From CAYTCZ01 sp964436315 (lineage in GTDB: Bacteria > Actinomycetota > Thermoleophilia > Gaiellales > Gaiellaceae), in assembly GCA_964436315.1 (NCBI GenBank), contig CAYTCZ010000041.1:1-29429 (forward strand): a DNA stretch of 29,429 nt. Direction: 5' to 3'. Shown piece after piece: positions 7,373 to 14,451 of this stretch. Made by a program: the position numbers and the translations under genes. The notes beneath the pieces are model-generated. The model was not told the origin of the DNA and ran no database searches. It worked only from the letters and a program-made list of their open reading frames with translations. Each line of letters opens with the position of its first letter. Positions within the stretch are counted from its first letter, which is position 1.

Positions 7373-8080
7373 GTGATTCCGGCAGTCGATGTGCTCGGCG
7401 ACGAAGCAGTCCGTCTCGAGCAGGGAGCGTTCGACCGGGTGAACGTTCGCGCCGGCGATCCACTCGCCCTCGTTCGTCGCTACGCTCGCCAGGGCCCTGG
7501 GCTGATCCATCTCGTCGATCTCGGCGCCGCGCGTACAGGGAAGTTGCGCCCCGACGTCATCCGCACGCTCGTCGACGCGGCTGACGGCGTGCCTGTGCAG
7601 GTCGCCGGTGGAGTGCGTTCGGTGGACGATGCCCGACAGCTGCTAACGGCGGGAGCCGAGCGAATCGTGGTCGGGACTGCTGCTTTCGCCACGCCTACGG
7701 CGATCAGAAGGTACGTAGACCTTCTTGGCTCGCGACTTGTAGTCGCGATCGACGTGCGCGACGGCACTGTCGCGGTCGGCGGATGGGAGCGCTCGAGTGG
7801 GTTGGACGTCGACGACGCCGTCGATCGATGCCGTGAAAACGGCGTCGAACGTCTCCTTTGTACCGCCATCGAACGCGATGGCACGATGCGGGGGCCCAAT
7901 CTCGATCTGCTGTCTCAGGTAGCTCACCGCTCGGGGCTCCCCGTTCTCGCCGCCGGTGGCATTAGCTCGGAGAGCAACCTGAGCGACCTCGAGGCGCTCG
8001 GAATCGAGGGTGCAATTGTCGGACGAGCTCTCCTCGAAGGAGCGATCAAGCTTCCGCGGCCGGCCCGGACTCCGTCTTAA
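7373..8080 (+). CDS. hisA: ProFAR isomerase (HisA; PriA-type activity possible)
   Basis: HisA isomerises ProFAR to PRFAR, the step before HisFH. It is a TIM barrel of 235 residues with the catalytic aspartates Asp6 (VIPAVDV) and Asp127 (VVAIDVRDG) and phosphate-binding loops VAGGVRSVDDA and LAAGGISSESN. TAIERDGTMRGPN has Glu where HisA usually has Asp. In many actinobacteria this protein (PriA) also does the TrpF reaction; I cannot decide that here. The preferred start is GTG at 7373, which matches the family start and has AGAAGGA five bases upstream; an in-frame ATG at 7334 adds 13 atypical residues and lacks a ribosome-binding site. The gene is divergent from the rest of the his operon instead of lying between hisH and hisF, and its 3' end overlaps the converging gene by four bases. 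Confidence 0.92.
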   Translation: MIPAVDVLGDEAVRLEQGAFDRVNVRAGDPLALVRRYARQGPGLIHLVDLGAARTGKLRPDVIRTLVDAADGVPVQVAGGVRSVDDARQLLTAGAERIVVGTAAFATPTAIRRYVDLLGSRLVVAIDVRDGTVAVGGWERSSGLDVDDAVDRCRENGVERLLCTAIERDGTMRGPNLDLLSQVAHRSGLPVLAAGGISSESNLSDLEALGIEGAIVGRALLEGAIKLPRPARTPS

Positions 8081-8346
8081 GGCTTTGGGCCGCCCTCGAC
8101 CCACTCGGTGAGGCTGTACCAGTAGGTGCCTTCGAGTGCCGAGATGACCTTCGGATCAGTGTGCGTCGGATTGAAGACATGCTGTTCCAGATCAGCGCAG
8201 AGTGCGACGGCCTCCAGCGGGAACTCGGCAAGTTCGACGAGCGCTTCCGCGGGCAGGCGGGCCTCGCCTACAGTGTAGTGCTTGAAGTGCAGGTCCGGCG
8301 CGAGCTCCATGAGCTCGGGCCAGTCGGGACAGCTGCGGGCGCTCAT
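8077..8346 (-). CDS. Conserved-looking hypothetical protein, 89 residues
   Basis: I do not recognise this family. The protein is acidic and soluble-looking, without a signal peptide or membrane segment. It is rich in hydrophobic and acidic residues (WPELMELAPDLHF, FPLEAVALCADLEQHVF) and ends TYWYSLTEWVEGGPKP. Its ATG overlaps the stop of the Wzt-like ATPase gene by four bases, so the two are almost certainly translated together, which suggests a role tied to the exporter or its product. Its 3' end overlaps the end of hisA on the other strand. Codon use matches the neighbours. Confidence 0.7.
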   Translation of the reverse strand: MSARSCPDWPELMELAPDLHFKHYTVGEARLPAEALVELAEFPLEAVALCADLEQHVFNPTHTDPKVISALEGTYWYSLTEWVEGGPKP

Positions 8347-9560
8347 TTCAACTCCAGCTTCGTCGAGCTGTCCGCAAGCGACCAGCGACCATCAAGTCGA
8401 ATTGCGCCACGGCGTTCGTCGTCCGGATAAACCAAGAACTCGGCAGCTCGATCGATCCGGTGATACAGGCGTCCGCGCTCCGGGTCCGACACGGTTACGC
8501 CGAGCGTAAAAGTCCCGTCCGCAAGCGGAAGTTGAGGTACCTCGAACAGCAGGGAGCGAACGCCCGGCTCCTCATCCCAGCCAATCGCCGCAGCGTCCTG
8601 GCTCGTGGCGCCGAGCAATCGCCCGCTCGAATCCCGGATCTCGAGCGAGAGGTTCGGAGGCCGCAGCGACTCGGAGGATTCGACCCGAAGGCGCGCGATG
8701 AGCGCCTCTCCGGACAGGTACTGCTGACGATCGATGCCGTCGGCGTCCTCGAGGCGGACCTCGGTCACGCGAATCTCGCCTGTCCCCCATTCGCTGAGGC
8801 CCGCTCCACGCTCGGCCGGATCCTCTTCCTCCGCGAGGAGAGCGTGATATCGCTGCATCACCCCATGAGTCGAGCCTTCGGCAAGGACCGATCCCTCGCG
8901 GAGGAGAATCGCGCGTTCACAGAGACGTTCGACGGCCGATGCGTCATGAGAGACGAAGACGATCGTTCCGCCCTTGTTCTTGAACTCGAAGATCTTCCCG
9001 AAGCACTTACGCTGAAACGCTTCGTCGCCGACGGCGAAGACCTCGTCCAGAAGGAGTACGTCGGCATTGAGGTGGGTAGCAATCGAGAAACCGAGCCGCA
9101 TGTACATGCCTGACGAGTACGTTCGCACCGGCAGATCGATGAAATCCTCCAGCTCAGCGAAGGCCACGATCTCATCCATCTGCTCGAGGATGTACGCCTT
9201 TTTGAGGCCGTACACGGAGCCGGTGAGCAGAACGTTCTCGCGCCCTGAGAAATCAGGATGGAAACCGGCGCCGAGTTCGAGGAGCGAGCCAACTGCACCG
9301 CCGACTTCCACGTGACCCTCTGTGGGTCTAATGATCCCGGCGATAAGGCTCAAGAGCGTGCTCTTGCCGGAGCCGTTCCGACCGACGAGCCCCACTGCTT
9401 CGCCCGGATCAACGCGAAAGCTGACCCCGCGGAGCGCCCAGATTTCGTGCTTCGGTAAGTGGCGTCGGCGGACGAAGGCGTCCTTTAGCGTCAGACCGTG
9501 CGCCGCGTTGACCACGAACCTGCGGCTTGCACCCGTGACAACGATCTCGCCGGGCCTCAT
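8343..9560 (-). CDS. ABC transporter ATPase for polysaccharide/teichoic-acid-type export (Wzt-like)
   Basis: This 405-residue protein is the ATPase of an ABC-2 exporter that moves lipid-linked glycans or polyol phosphates across the membrane. The nucleotide-binding domain (about 5-245) has Walker A GRNGSGKST (60-68), the signature YSSGMYMRL (148-156), Walker B VLLLDE (168-173) and the switch His205. The motif DEVFAVGDEAFQRKC is typical of the Wzt/TagH group. Residues about 255-405 form a beta-rich domain like the Wzt C-terminal domain, which in known systems recognises the finished glycan. The cognate permease is probably the gene at 11795-12592, but hemE and another gene lie between them, which is unusual because such pairs are normally adjacent. 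The start ATG follows a 140-base leader containing a perfect inverted repeat. Confidence 0.92.
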   Translation of the reverse strand: MRPGEIVVTGASRRFVVNAAHGLTLKDAFVRRRHLPKHEIWALRGVSFRVDPGEAVGLVGRNGSGKSTLLSLIAGIIRPTEGHVEVGGAVGSLLELGAGFHPDFSGRENVLLTGSVYGLKKAYILEQMDEIVAFAELEDFIDLPVRTYSSGMYMRLGFSIATHLNADVLLLDEVFAVGDEAFQRKCFGKIFEFKNKGGTIVFVSHDASAVERLCERAILLREGSVLAEGSTHGVMQRYHALLAEEEDPAERGAGLSEWGTGEIRVTEVRLEDADGIDRQQYLSGEALIARLRVESSESLRPPNLSLEIRDSSGRLLGATSQDAAAIGWDEEPGVRSLLFEVPQLPLADGTFTLGVTVSDPERGRLYHRIDRAAEFLVYPDDERRGAIRLDGRWSLADSSTKLELK

Positions 9561-9623
9561 GCCCTGAGAGTACTTACCACGCCGACCGACAGCACGCCAG
9601 CCTCCCTGCGGTCCGAGCGCAGG

Positions 9624-9641
9624 TCAGACCTCGTGGTCTGA
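9624..9641. promoter_or_regulatory. Perfect inverted repeat upstream of the Wzt-like gene
   Basis: TCAGACC, a 4-base spacer and GGTCTGA form a perfect 7-bp dyad 64 bases upstream of the ATPase start. It may be an operator for the exporter genes or an RNA hairpin in their leader. Confidence 0.45.
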
Positions 9642-9759
9642 GTACGGCTCAAGCGGCCGCATATGCAGTGTTCGTCGGTCAAACCGGCGTGGCCCTGCTA
9701 TTCATCGCGAACCAGGCACATCTCGCGAACCATCCGGATGCTTTTCCACACTAGACTCG

Positions 9760-9819
9760 AAGTGGGAGGCGGGCTGAGGGGCCCCATGAAAGTGGAGGCG
9801 GGTCGAGGGGCCCCATGAG
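9760..9819. repeat. Two-copy imperfect tandem repeat, about 30 bp
   Basis: Copies at about 9760-9789 and 9790-9819 share AAGTGGGAGGCGGG and GAGGGGCCCCATGA with few differences. Each contains the palindrome GGGGCCCC. It lies downstream of hemE and could serve as a transcript end or as a dispersed repeat element; only two copies are visible here. Confidence 0.7.
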
Positions 9820-9882
9820 TCAGACGTGAGGCCTCGCAGAATCCGCCAGGTCAAACACCGGCGCGGTCGCCGACCACGAACC

Positions 9883-10914
9883 TCACGCAGAGAGAATCGA
9901 CTGAGAACGCTCGCGCACCACCTCGACCAGTCGGCCGAGGACCTCGGGGTTCGTCGCGGGCAGGACGCCGTGGCCGAGATTGAAGACATGACCTGGCCGG
10001 CCCGCAACAGATTCGAGAATCGCGGCCGTTGCCCGTTCGACCCGTTCGAACGGCCCGAGCAAAAGGGTGGGATCCAAGTTTCCTTGCACACCGCGATCGC
10101 CGACTGCCCGCCAACCGTCCGCGATCCGAACGCGCCAGTCGAGACCGATGACGTCGCCCCCGGCGGCGGCGAGATCCGGGAGAAGATGAGCGGTACCCGT
10201 GCCGAAGTGGATGGTCGGAATGGCGACCGCGTCGAGGATTCGGGTCGAGTAGCGAGCAACGAACTCGCGGTAGTCATCGGCTGAGAGGTTTCCGACCCAC
10301 GAGTCGAACAGCTGAACGACATCTGCGCCAGCACGCACGGTTGCCTCCAAGCACCGCGCGAACGTCTCTGCCAACTTCTCCATCAGCCCATGCCAGACCT
10401 CGGGAGCTCCATACATACAAGCCTTGGTCTTCACGAAGTCCCGGGACGGTCGTCCCTCGATCAGGTATCCGGCTACTGTGAATGGACCACCGACGAAGCC
10501 GATTACTGCCTTCGCCGAATCGAGTTCTTCGCGAACCAAACTGACGGCGGAGAGCGACTCGGCGAGATCGACGTCCGGTTCCGGGATGCGTAGTCGGTCG
10601 ACTGCGGCCTGCGAATCGATTGGATCTGCGACGACCGGACCGATTCCTTCGACGAGCTCAACGTCGATGCCCATCGGAAGTACCGGGATCATGATGTCTG
10701 AGAACATGACCGCGGCGTCCACGTCGTGACGCCACACCGGCTGGAGTGTGACCTCTGCCGTTAGCTCGGGCTGGCGACAGATCTCGAATAATCCGTACCG
10801 CTCGCGGATCTCTCGATACTCGGGCAACGAACGCCCCGCCTGACGCATGAACCAGATCGGGGTTCGCTCGACGGGTTGCCGGAGGCACGCGCGCGTGAGT
10901 AGAGGAGCGACCAC
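9883..10914 (-). CDS. hemE: Uroporphyrinogen decarboxylase
   Basis: HemE (343 residues, normal length) decarboxylates the four acetate groups of uroporphyrinogen III to give coproporphyrinogen III in haem synthesis. The N-terminal signature PIWFMRQAGRSLPEYR (19-34) is intact, with Arg24 and Arg28 for substrate carboxylates, and the essential aspartate is Asp73 in FSDIMIP. GGPFTVAGYLIEG and the C-terminal VFNLGHGVLP are also conserved. The likely start is GTG at 10914; an AGGAG lies almost directly against it, so the spacing is poor and the start could be slightly off. No other haem genes are in the window. It is inserted between the two halves of the exporter and is divergent from the Ig-like gene, with only about 48 bases between their probable starts. 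Confidence 0.95.
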   Translation of the reverse strand: MVAPLLTRACLRQPVERTPIWFMRQAGRSLPEYREIRERYGLFEICRQPELTAEVTLQPVWRHDVDAAVMFSDIMIPVLPMGIDVELVEGIGPVVADPIDSQAAVDRLRIPEPDVDLAESLSAVSLVREELDSAKAVIGFVGGPFTVAGYLIEGRPSRDFVKTKACMYGAPEVWHGLMEKLAETFARCLEATVRAGADVVQLFDSWVGNLSADDYREFVARYSTRILDAVAIPTIHFGTGTAHLLPDLAAAGGDVIGLDWRVRIADGWRAVGDRGVQGNLDPTLLLGPFERVERATAAILESVAGRPGHVFNLGHGVLPATNPEVLGRLVEVVRERSQSILSA

Positions 10915-10962
10915 GCTCCTAGACTAGTGGCGGAAGGTGGTTGTACGAGTCCGGTTTCGAGA

Positions 10963-11832
10963 ATGAGCGTTCCAGCGCCTCCCCACGACGTTCCCGTCGG
11001 GCCGTTGGCCGTCCGCTGGGTCGCCTACACCATTCCGACACTTCGTGCGGGGGAGCGGGCACAAGGACGGGTGGAGATCGAAAATGCGGGCTCGGCCACC
11101 TGGCGGTCACATGGCGAAGAGGGAGTCCAAATCGGGTACCACTGGCTCGACGAGCGTGGAAACCCGATCGTCTGGGACGGGACCCGCACGCCCCTGGAGA
11201 ACCCAGTCGCACCGGGAGAGCGGGCGGAGCTCGCGCTGGATCTCGCCGCTCCGATGCCTCCGGGGCCTTACCGCCTGGCCGTCGATCTCGTTCACGAGCA
11301 CCGCTTCTGGTTCACAGAGATTGGCAACTCAGCGCTCGAGGTTGCGTGCGAGATCCGGCCGCTCTTCGATCGGCGTACGCTCGTCGTCGAGATCATCGGC
11401 GAGACGCCAGCAGACGTCGCTCAGACCGTCGCCTCGCTCGAAGCGCAGCAGGAGAAGGTCTCAAGCGGCGTGGACAGCGAGGCACACAGTGGCCCCGTTG
11501 CGTATCTCGCGGCCGGCTGCATGCCTGAGCCCGACTGGAGCCGGCGAATCCTCGACTGCCACCAGGAAGGCTTCGTCGCAGTCGGCGGCGCCGTCGAGAT
11601 CCTCGGTGGCTGGCGTAGCCGGCGGGCTCACGCGGAGCTCTCGCCGTGGGCACCCGGATTCGGGCGTGTCCGGGACTGGTCGAGACCGCTTGTCTGTCCA
11701 TCGACCCTCTCGCCGTTCCCCCTAACTGAGTTCTCAGGATTGCCTGCAATCGATCCCCAGGATGTGGACGCGCCGACCGTCTGTGACGGGCGAATCAGAG
11801 TTCGACTGCCAGGTGGTCGTCGACCCGCCTGA
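10963..11832 (+). CDS. Unknown protein: Ig-like domain joined to a glycosyltransferase-like segment
   Basis: Function is not known. Residues about 10-125 look like an Ig-like beta-sandwich (RAGERAQGRVEIENAGSATW ... GPYRLAVDLVHE), similar in pattern to NBR1-type or exporter-linked Ig domains. Residues about 130-230 contain PADVAQTVASLEAQ and AYLAAGCMPEPDWSRRILDC followed by FVAVGGAVE, which recalls the second half of a family 2 glycosyltransferase. However, the nucleotide-binding start and the DxD motif are not visible, so it may be a degenerate or non-catalytic piece. There is no signal peptide. A GTG at 10927 is also in frame but would leave 12 bases to the divergent hemE start, so I prefer ATG at 10963. 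The 3' end overlaps the converging permease gene by 38 bases. The location between exporter genes suggests a surface-glycan role. Confidence 0.75.
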   Translation: MSVPAPPHDVPVGPLAVRWVAYTIPTLRAGERAQGRVEIENAGSATWRSHGEEGVQIGYHWLDERGNPIVWDGTRTPLENPVAPGERAELALDLAAPMPPGPYRLAVDLVHEHRFWFTEIGNSALEVACEIRPLFDRRTLVVEIIGETPADVAQTVASLEAQQEKVSSGVDSEAHSGPVAYLAAGCMPEPDWSRRILDCHQEGFVAVGGAVEILGGWRSRRAHAELSPWAPGFGRVRDWSRPLVCPSTLSPFPLTEFSGLPAIDPQDVDAPTVCDGRIRVRLPGGRRPA

Positions 11833-12592
11833 ACACGAACGCGCCGAGAGCCAAGGCAATGAGGGCGGCTACGCATGTGTAGATGACGGCCGAAGCACTC
11901 GGGTAGGTGCCGGAATAGAGCGGATCGCGGATTACCTCGACCATCGGTGCCATGAAATTCCCGTACTCCAGGATCTTGACGAGCGTCTCGTGCTCCTCGA
12001 TGGCGCCGGGGAGATCCTCAAAGCGATACAGGATGGGCGTTATGAAAAACCACGGGAGGAGAAGCGCGATCACGAGATGCTCGACATCCCGGTAGAGGGC
12101 ATTGCCGCAGGCGACGAGAAGCGAGAGACCACTCGTCAATGCGACTAAGACGATTGCCAGCGGAAAAACAAGCCAAAACGTGCTCCGAGTCTCCGGCAGG
12201 AGAATCAGGTTGATCGGAATCAACACCGCGAGCATCACAGCCAGGGTCACGAGTTGTGTAGCCACGACTGCCAGAGGAATCAGCTGCCTTGGAAACCGCA
12301 CCTTCTTGATCAGGTTGGCGTTGGCGAGCAGGCTCCTCGTCGACGTCTGTAACGAAGCCGAAAAGAACACCCAGGTCACCAGGCCTGAGAGGAGAAAGAG
12401 CGGGTAGTACTTGACGTCAACGCCGCGCCAGAGGACTGAGAAGACGACGGTGTACACGCCCATGAGAATGAGCGGATAGGCCAGCGACCAGCCGAGGCCG
12501 AAGATCGAGCCCTTGTACTTCGCGCGGAGCTCGCGCTGGAAGAGATTCCGGAAGAGCTCGCGATAGCGGAGGACGTCAGCGTAGACCGTCAC
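11795..12592 (-). CDS. ABC-2 type permease for polysaccharide/teichoic-acid-type export (Wzm/TagG-like)
   Basis: This 265-residue integral membrane protein is the channel half of an ABC-2 glycan exporter. It has the typical order: an amphipathic N-terminal helix (YRELFRNLFQRELRAKYK), two membrane spans (about 34-55 and 65-85), the cytoplasmic loop ANLIKKVRFPRQLIP that couples to the ATPase, then four further spans. GNALYRDVEHL and PWFFITPILY are family hallmarks. The start is GTG at 12590-12592 with a weak ribosome-binding site. It follows the cupredoxin gene by 36 bases, so it may be transcribed with the DUF1800/DUF1501 run, while its probable ATPase partner is at 8343-9560. Confidence 0.92.
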   Translation of the reverse strand: MTVYADVLRYRELFRNLFQRELRAKYKGSIFGLGWSLAYPLILMGVYTVVFSVLWRGVDVKYYPLFLLSGLVTWVFFSASLQTSTRSLLANANLIKKVRFPRQLIPLAVVATQLVTLAVMLAVLIPINLILLPETRSTFWLVFPLAIVLVALTSGLSLLVACGNALYRDVEHLVIALLLPWFFITPILYRFEDLPGAIEEHETLVKILEYGNFMAPMVEVIRDPLYSGTYPSASAVIYTCVAALIALALGAFVFRRVDDHLAVEL

Positions 12593-12628
12593 CCGCAGGA
12601 GATTAGCCGTCTCTCAGGCGGGTGGCGT

Positions 12629-13051
12629 CTACCTCGAGGGGACGAAGGCCACTGTCGTCGTCCGTGCGCCGTTCTTCCCCTTCTTCTTCCGCACGACGAG
12701 ATAGGACTCCATTCCGAGCTCACGGTGACCCGCGACGGAGCACCAGAGTCGATATCGGCCTGGTCGGAGCCGGAGCTCGAGCTCTCCCCTGCGTCCCGGG
12801 CGGAGAACGGGAATGTAGTGCGATTTCGTCCGCTTGCTTCCAAGGCGGCGCAGTCGGAGGTCGTGGTCATCTTCGCCGAAGTTCACGAGCTCGACGACTG
12901 CGGGTCCCCGACGGATCTTTTGGCGCGAGAGCGTGAGGTTGAACTCGCTCGCAAGAACCTGAAGACGGGCAGGTGACGGGGCCGGGGCGGGAGCTGCCGG
13001 GGCAGAGCTCGCGGCCACGGCGAGCGCCACTCCGGCCACGGCGAGGCTCAT
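12629..13051 (-). CDS. Secreted cupredoxin (type I copper) protein
   Basis: This 140-residue protein is probably an exported mononuclear copper protein involved in electron transfer or copper handling. Residues 1-20 are a hydrophobic signal segment, followed by an alanine/proline linker (20-28) and a plastocyanin-like domain (29-122). Copper ligands are visible: His63 in EDDHDLRL, then Cys104, His109 and Met114 in WCSVAGHRELGM, the classic Cys-x4-His-x4-Met spacing. The tail is basic (RKKKGKNGAR). I chose ATG at 13051 because it gives a clean signal peptide and overlaps the DUF1501 stop by four bases; a longer in-frame start upstream would run deep into that gene. The tight coupling implies it works with the exported DUF1501/DUF1800 proteins. 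Confidence 0.88.
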   Translation of the reverse strand: MSLAVAGVALAVAASSAPAAPAPAPSPARLQVLASEFNLTLSRQKIRRGPAVVELVNFGEDDHDLRLRRLGSKRTKSHYIPVLRPGRRGELELRLRPGRYRLWCSVAGHRELGMESYLVVRKKKGKNGARTTTVAFVPSR

Positions 13052-14451
13052 TGGATGATCCCGGGACGGGCGAACTTGCCCGCGCCAGGTATGACACTGC
13101 CCGCGTCCGTCTGCAGCCACTGCTCGAGGAGAGCGCTGTACAGCCCGCGGAAGTCGGACGTGGCGCGGAGGTTTCCCCGCTCGTCGAGCCCGTTGGTCAG
13201 GCCGGGAAACTCACCGAACATGCCTCCCTGAACCTGTGTCCCCATCACGAAGCCAATTCCTGCGGCGCCGTGATCAGTTCCATTCGAGCCATTCTCTTTC
13301 GCACGCCGACCAAACTCGGACCAGACGTGCACAACAACGCGGTTAGCGAGCCCACGGGCCTCGAGATCGCGTTGGAAGGCCAGCAGGCTGTCGGCGGTCA
13401 GCTGAATACCCGTCTCGAGCTCGCCTGCTTGATTGGAGTGGGTGTCATATGCGCCGGGAGCCTCGAGGGCCACGCACTTGAGCGGGAGGCCGTACGCCAG
13501 CATCGCGGCAACCCCGGCGAGCTTTTCGGGAAAGTCGTGATCGCCTTCGGGATAGGTCACCGGGCTTTCGAAGTCGGGTTCGCCTTCATCTCCGACGAAC
13601 GGGCGAAGTTGCTGTCGGAGCCGATGGGCTTGGAACATGACCCGGCCGGCCTCTCGCATCGCTTTGTCTCGGGAGCGTGCTCCTGCGAGGCCCATCGGAC
13701 CAATCGCCTCGAGGAGGCGCGTCTCGACATCTCCCCAGACGCCGCTCGTCCAGAGGTTGAACTCACCCGGGCCCGAGAGCGCTGCGACCGGAACGCGCGC
13801 CGACGCCAAGCCGGGCGCAAGACGACCATCGAGCGCGAGACCCTGGAGCGGATTCTCAACGCTCCCGACTCTGTCGAGATAGCGACCGAGCCAGCCGGTT
13901 CGGAGGTTGGCCTGGAGCGCCCCGACCTCGTAGTAGTGACGGGATGTGAAGTGCGATTGATCGGGGTCGGCGTAACCGATCGCCGGAAACACCGCGAGCT
14001 TTCCTTCGCCGTACAGCTCCGCGAACGATTGAGCGGAGGAGTGCCAGAGAAGCCGGTCATCCCCGGGAAAGAGAAGCCCGTCCGACTCCTGATATGCGAG
14101 TCTGGGACGCAGGGAGTAGTAGCTCGGCTCCCCCGCCGGGAAGAGAATCGACATCGAGTCGGCGCCGCCGTCGAGAAAGACAGAAACCAGGACTCGGTCG
14201 TTGGCCGGCGCGGAGGCTGCCGCCATCGCAATTCCGTCGTCTAGCCCGGGAAGACTGACCTTAGTCGCGCCGTAGACGGCGAGCGCGAGGCCCGCCGATC
14301 GGGCAAGAAAGGTCCGCCGATCAAGGCCCGTGCCGGCCGGAAGCGGCATTCCTGGCTCGATGGCTGGAAGACCACGCCCGGCCTCGGCGGCCGCACGGTG
14401 GATCAATGCGGTACGCGAAAAATCGTCACAGTGGCAGGGTTTCTCAGGCAT
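13048..14451 (-). CDS. Tat-exported DUF1501 protein
   Basis: This 467-residue protein belongs to DUF1501, which as I recall sits in the alkaline-phosphatase/sulfatase fold group; its function is unknown. A twin-arginine signal DRRTFLARSAGLALAVYG (44-61) indicates export of a folded protein, possibly with a bound metal. Family motifs include VLVSVFLDGGADSMS, SHFTSRHYYE and, near the C-terminus, HVWSEFGRRAKENGSNGTDH. There are about 43 residues before the Tat motif, with CHCDD at 6-10, longer than usual; a later start is possible but the ATG at 14451 shares a base with the DUF1800 stop (TGATG), supporting it. Genes of these two families are commonly paired in bacteria, and here a cupredoxin follows with a four-base overlap. 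Confidence 0.92.
   Translation of the reverse strand: MPEKPCHCDDFSRTALIHRAAAEAGRGLPAIEPGMPLPAGTGLDRRTFLARSAGLALAVYGATKVSLPGLDDGIAMAAASAPANDRVLVSVFLDGGADSMSILFPAGEPSYYSLRPRLAYQESDGLLFPGDDRLLWHSSAQSFAELYGEGKLAVFPAIGYADPDQSHFTSRHYYEVGALQANLRTGWLGRYLDRVGSVENPLQGLALDGRLAPGLASARVPVAALSGPGEFNLWTSGVWGDVETRLLEAIGPMGLAGARSRDKAMREAGRVMFQAHRLRQQLRPFVGDEGEPDFESPVTYPEGDHDFPEKLAGVAAMLAYGLPLKCVALEAPGAYDTHSNQAGELETGIQLTADSLLAFQRDLEARGLANRVVVHVWSEFGRRAKENGSNGTDHGAAGIGFVMGTQVQGGMFGEFPGLTNGLDERGNLRATSDFRGLYSALLEQWLQTDAGSVIPGAGKFARPGIIQ

Larger units (their letters stand above)
9561..9882. other. Intergenic stretch between the Wzt-like gene and hemE
   Basis: Both flanking genes point left, so this 322-base stretch should hold the hemE 3' end and the promoter of the ATPase gene. 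I find no convincing gene in it. It contains an inverted repeat at 9624-9641 and a tandem repeat at 9760-9819, listed separately. No obvious intrinsic terminator with a T-run is visible. Confidence 0.6.

Noticed and set aside
9702..10334. Leftward 210-codon frame overlapping hemE and the tandem repeat
   Set aside because: It is out of frame with hemE, which is strongly supported, and has no domain.
12973..14244. Rightward reading frame of 423 codons
   Set aside because: It is antisense to the DUF1501 gene, whose family motifs are clear; the frame is long only because of high GC.
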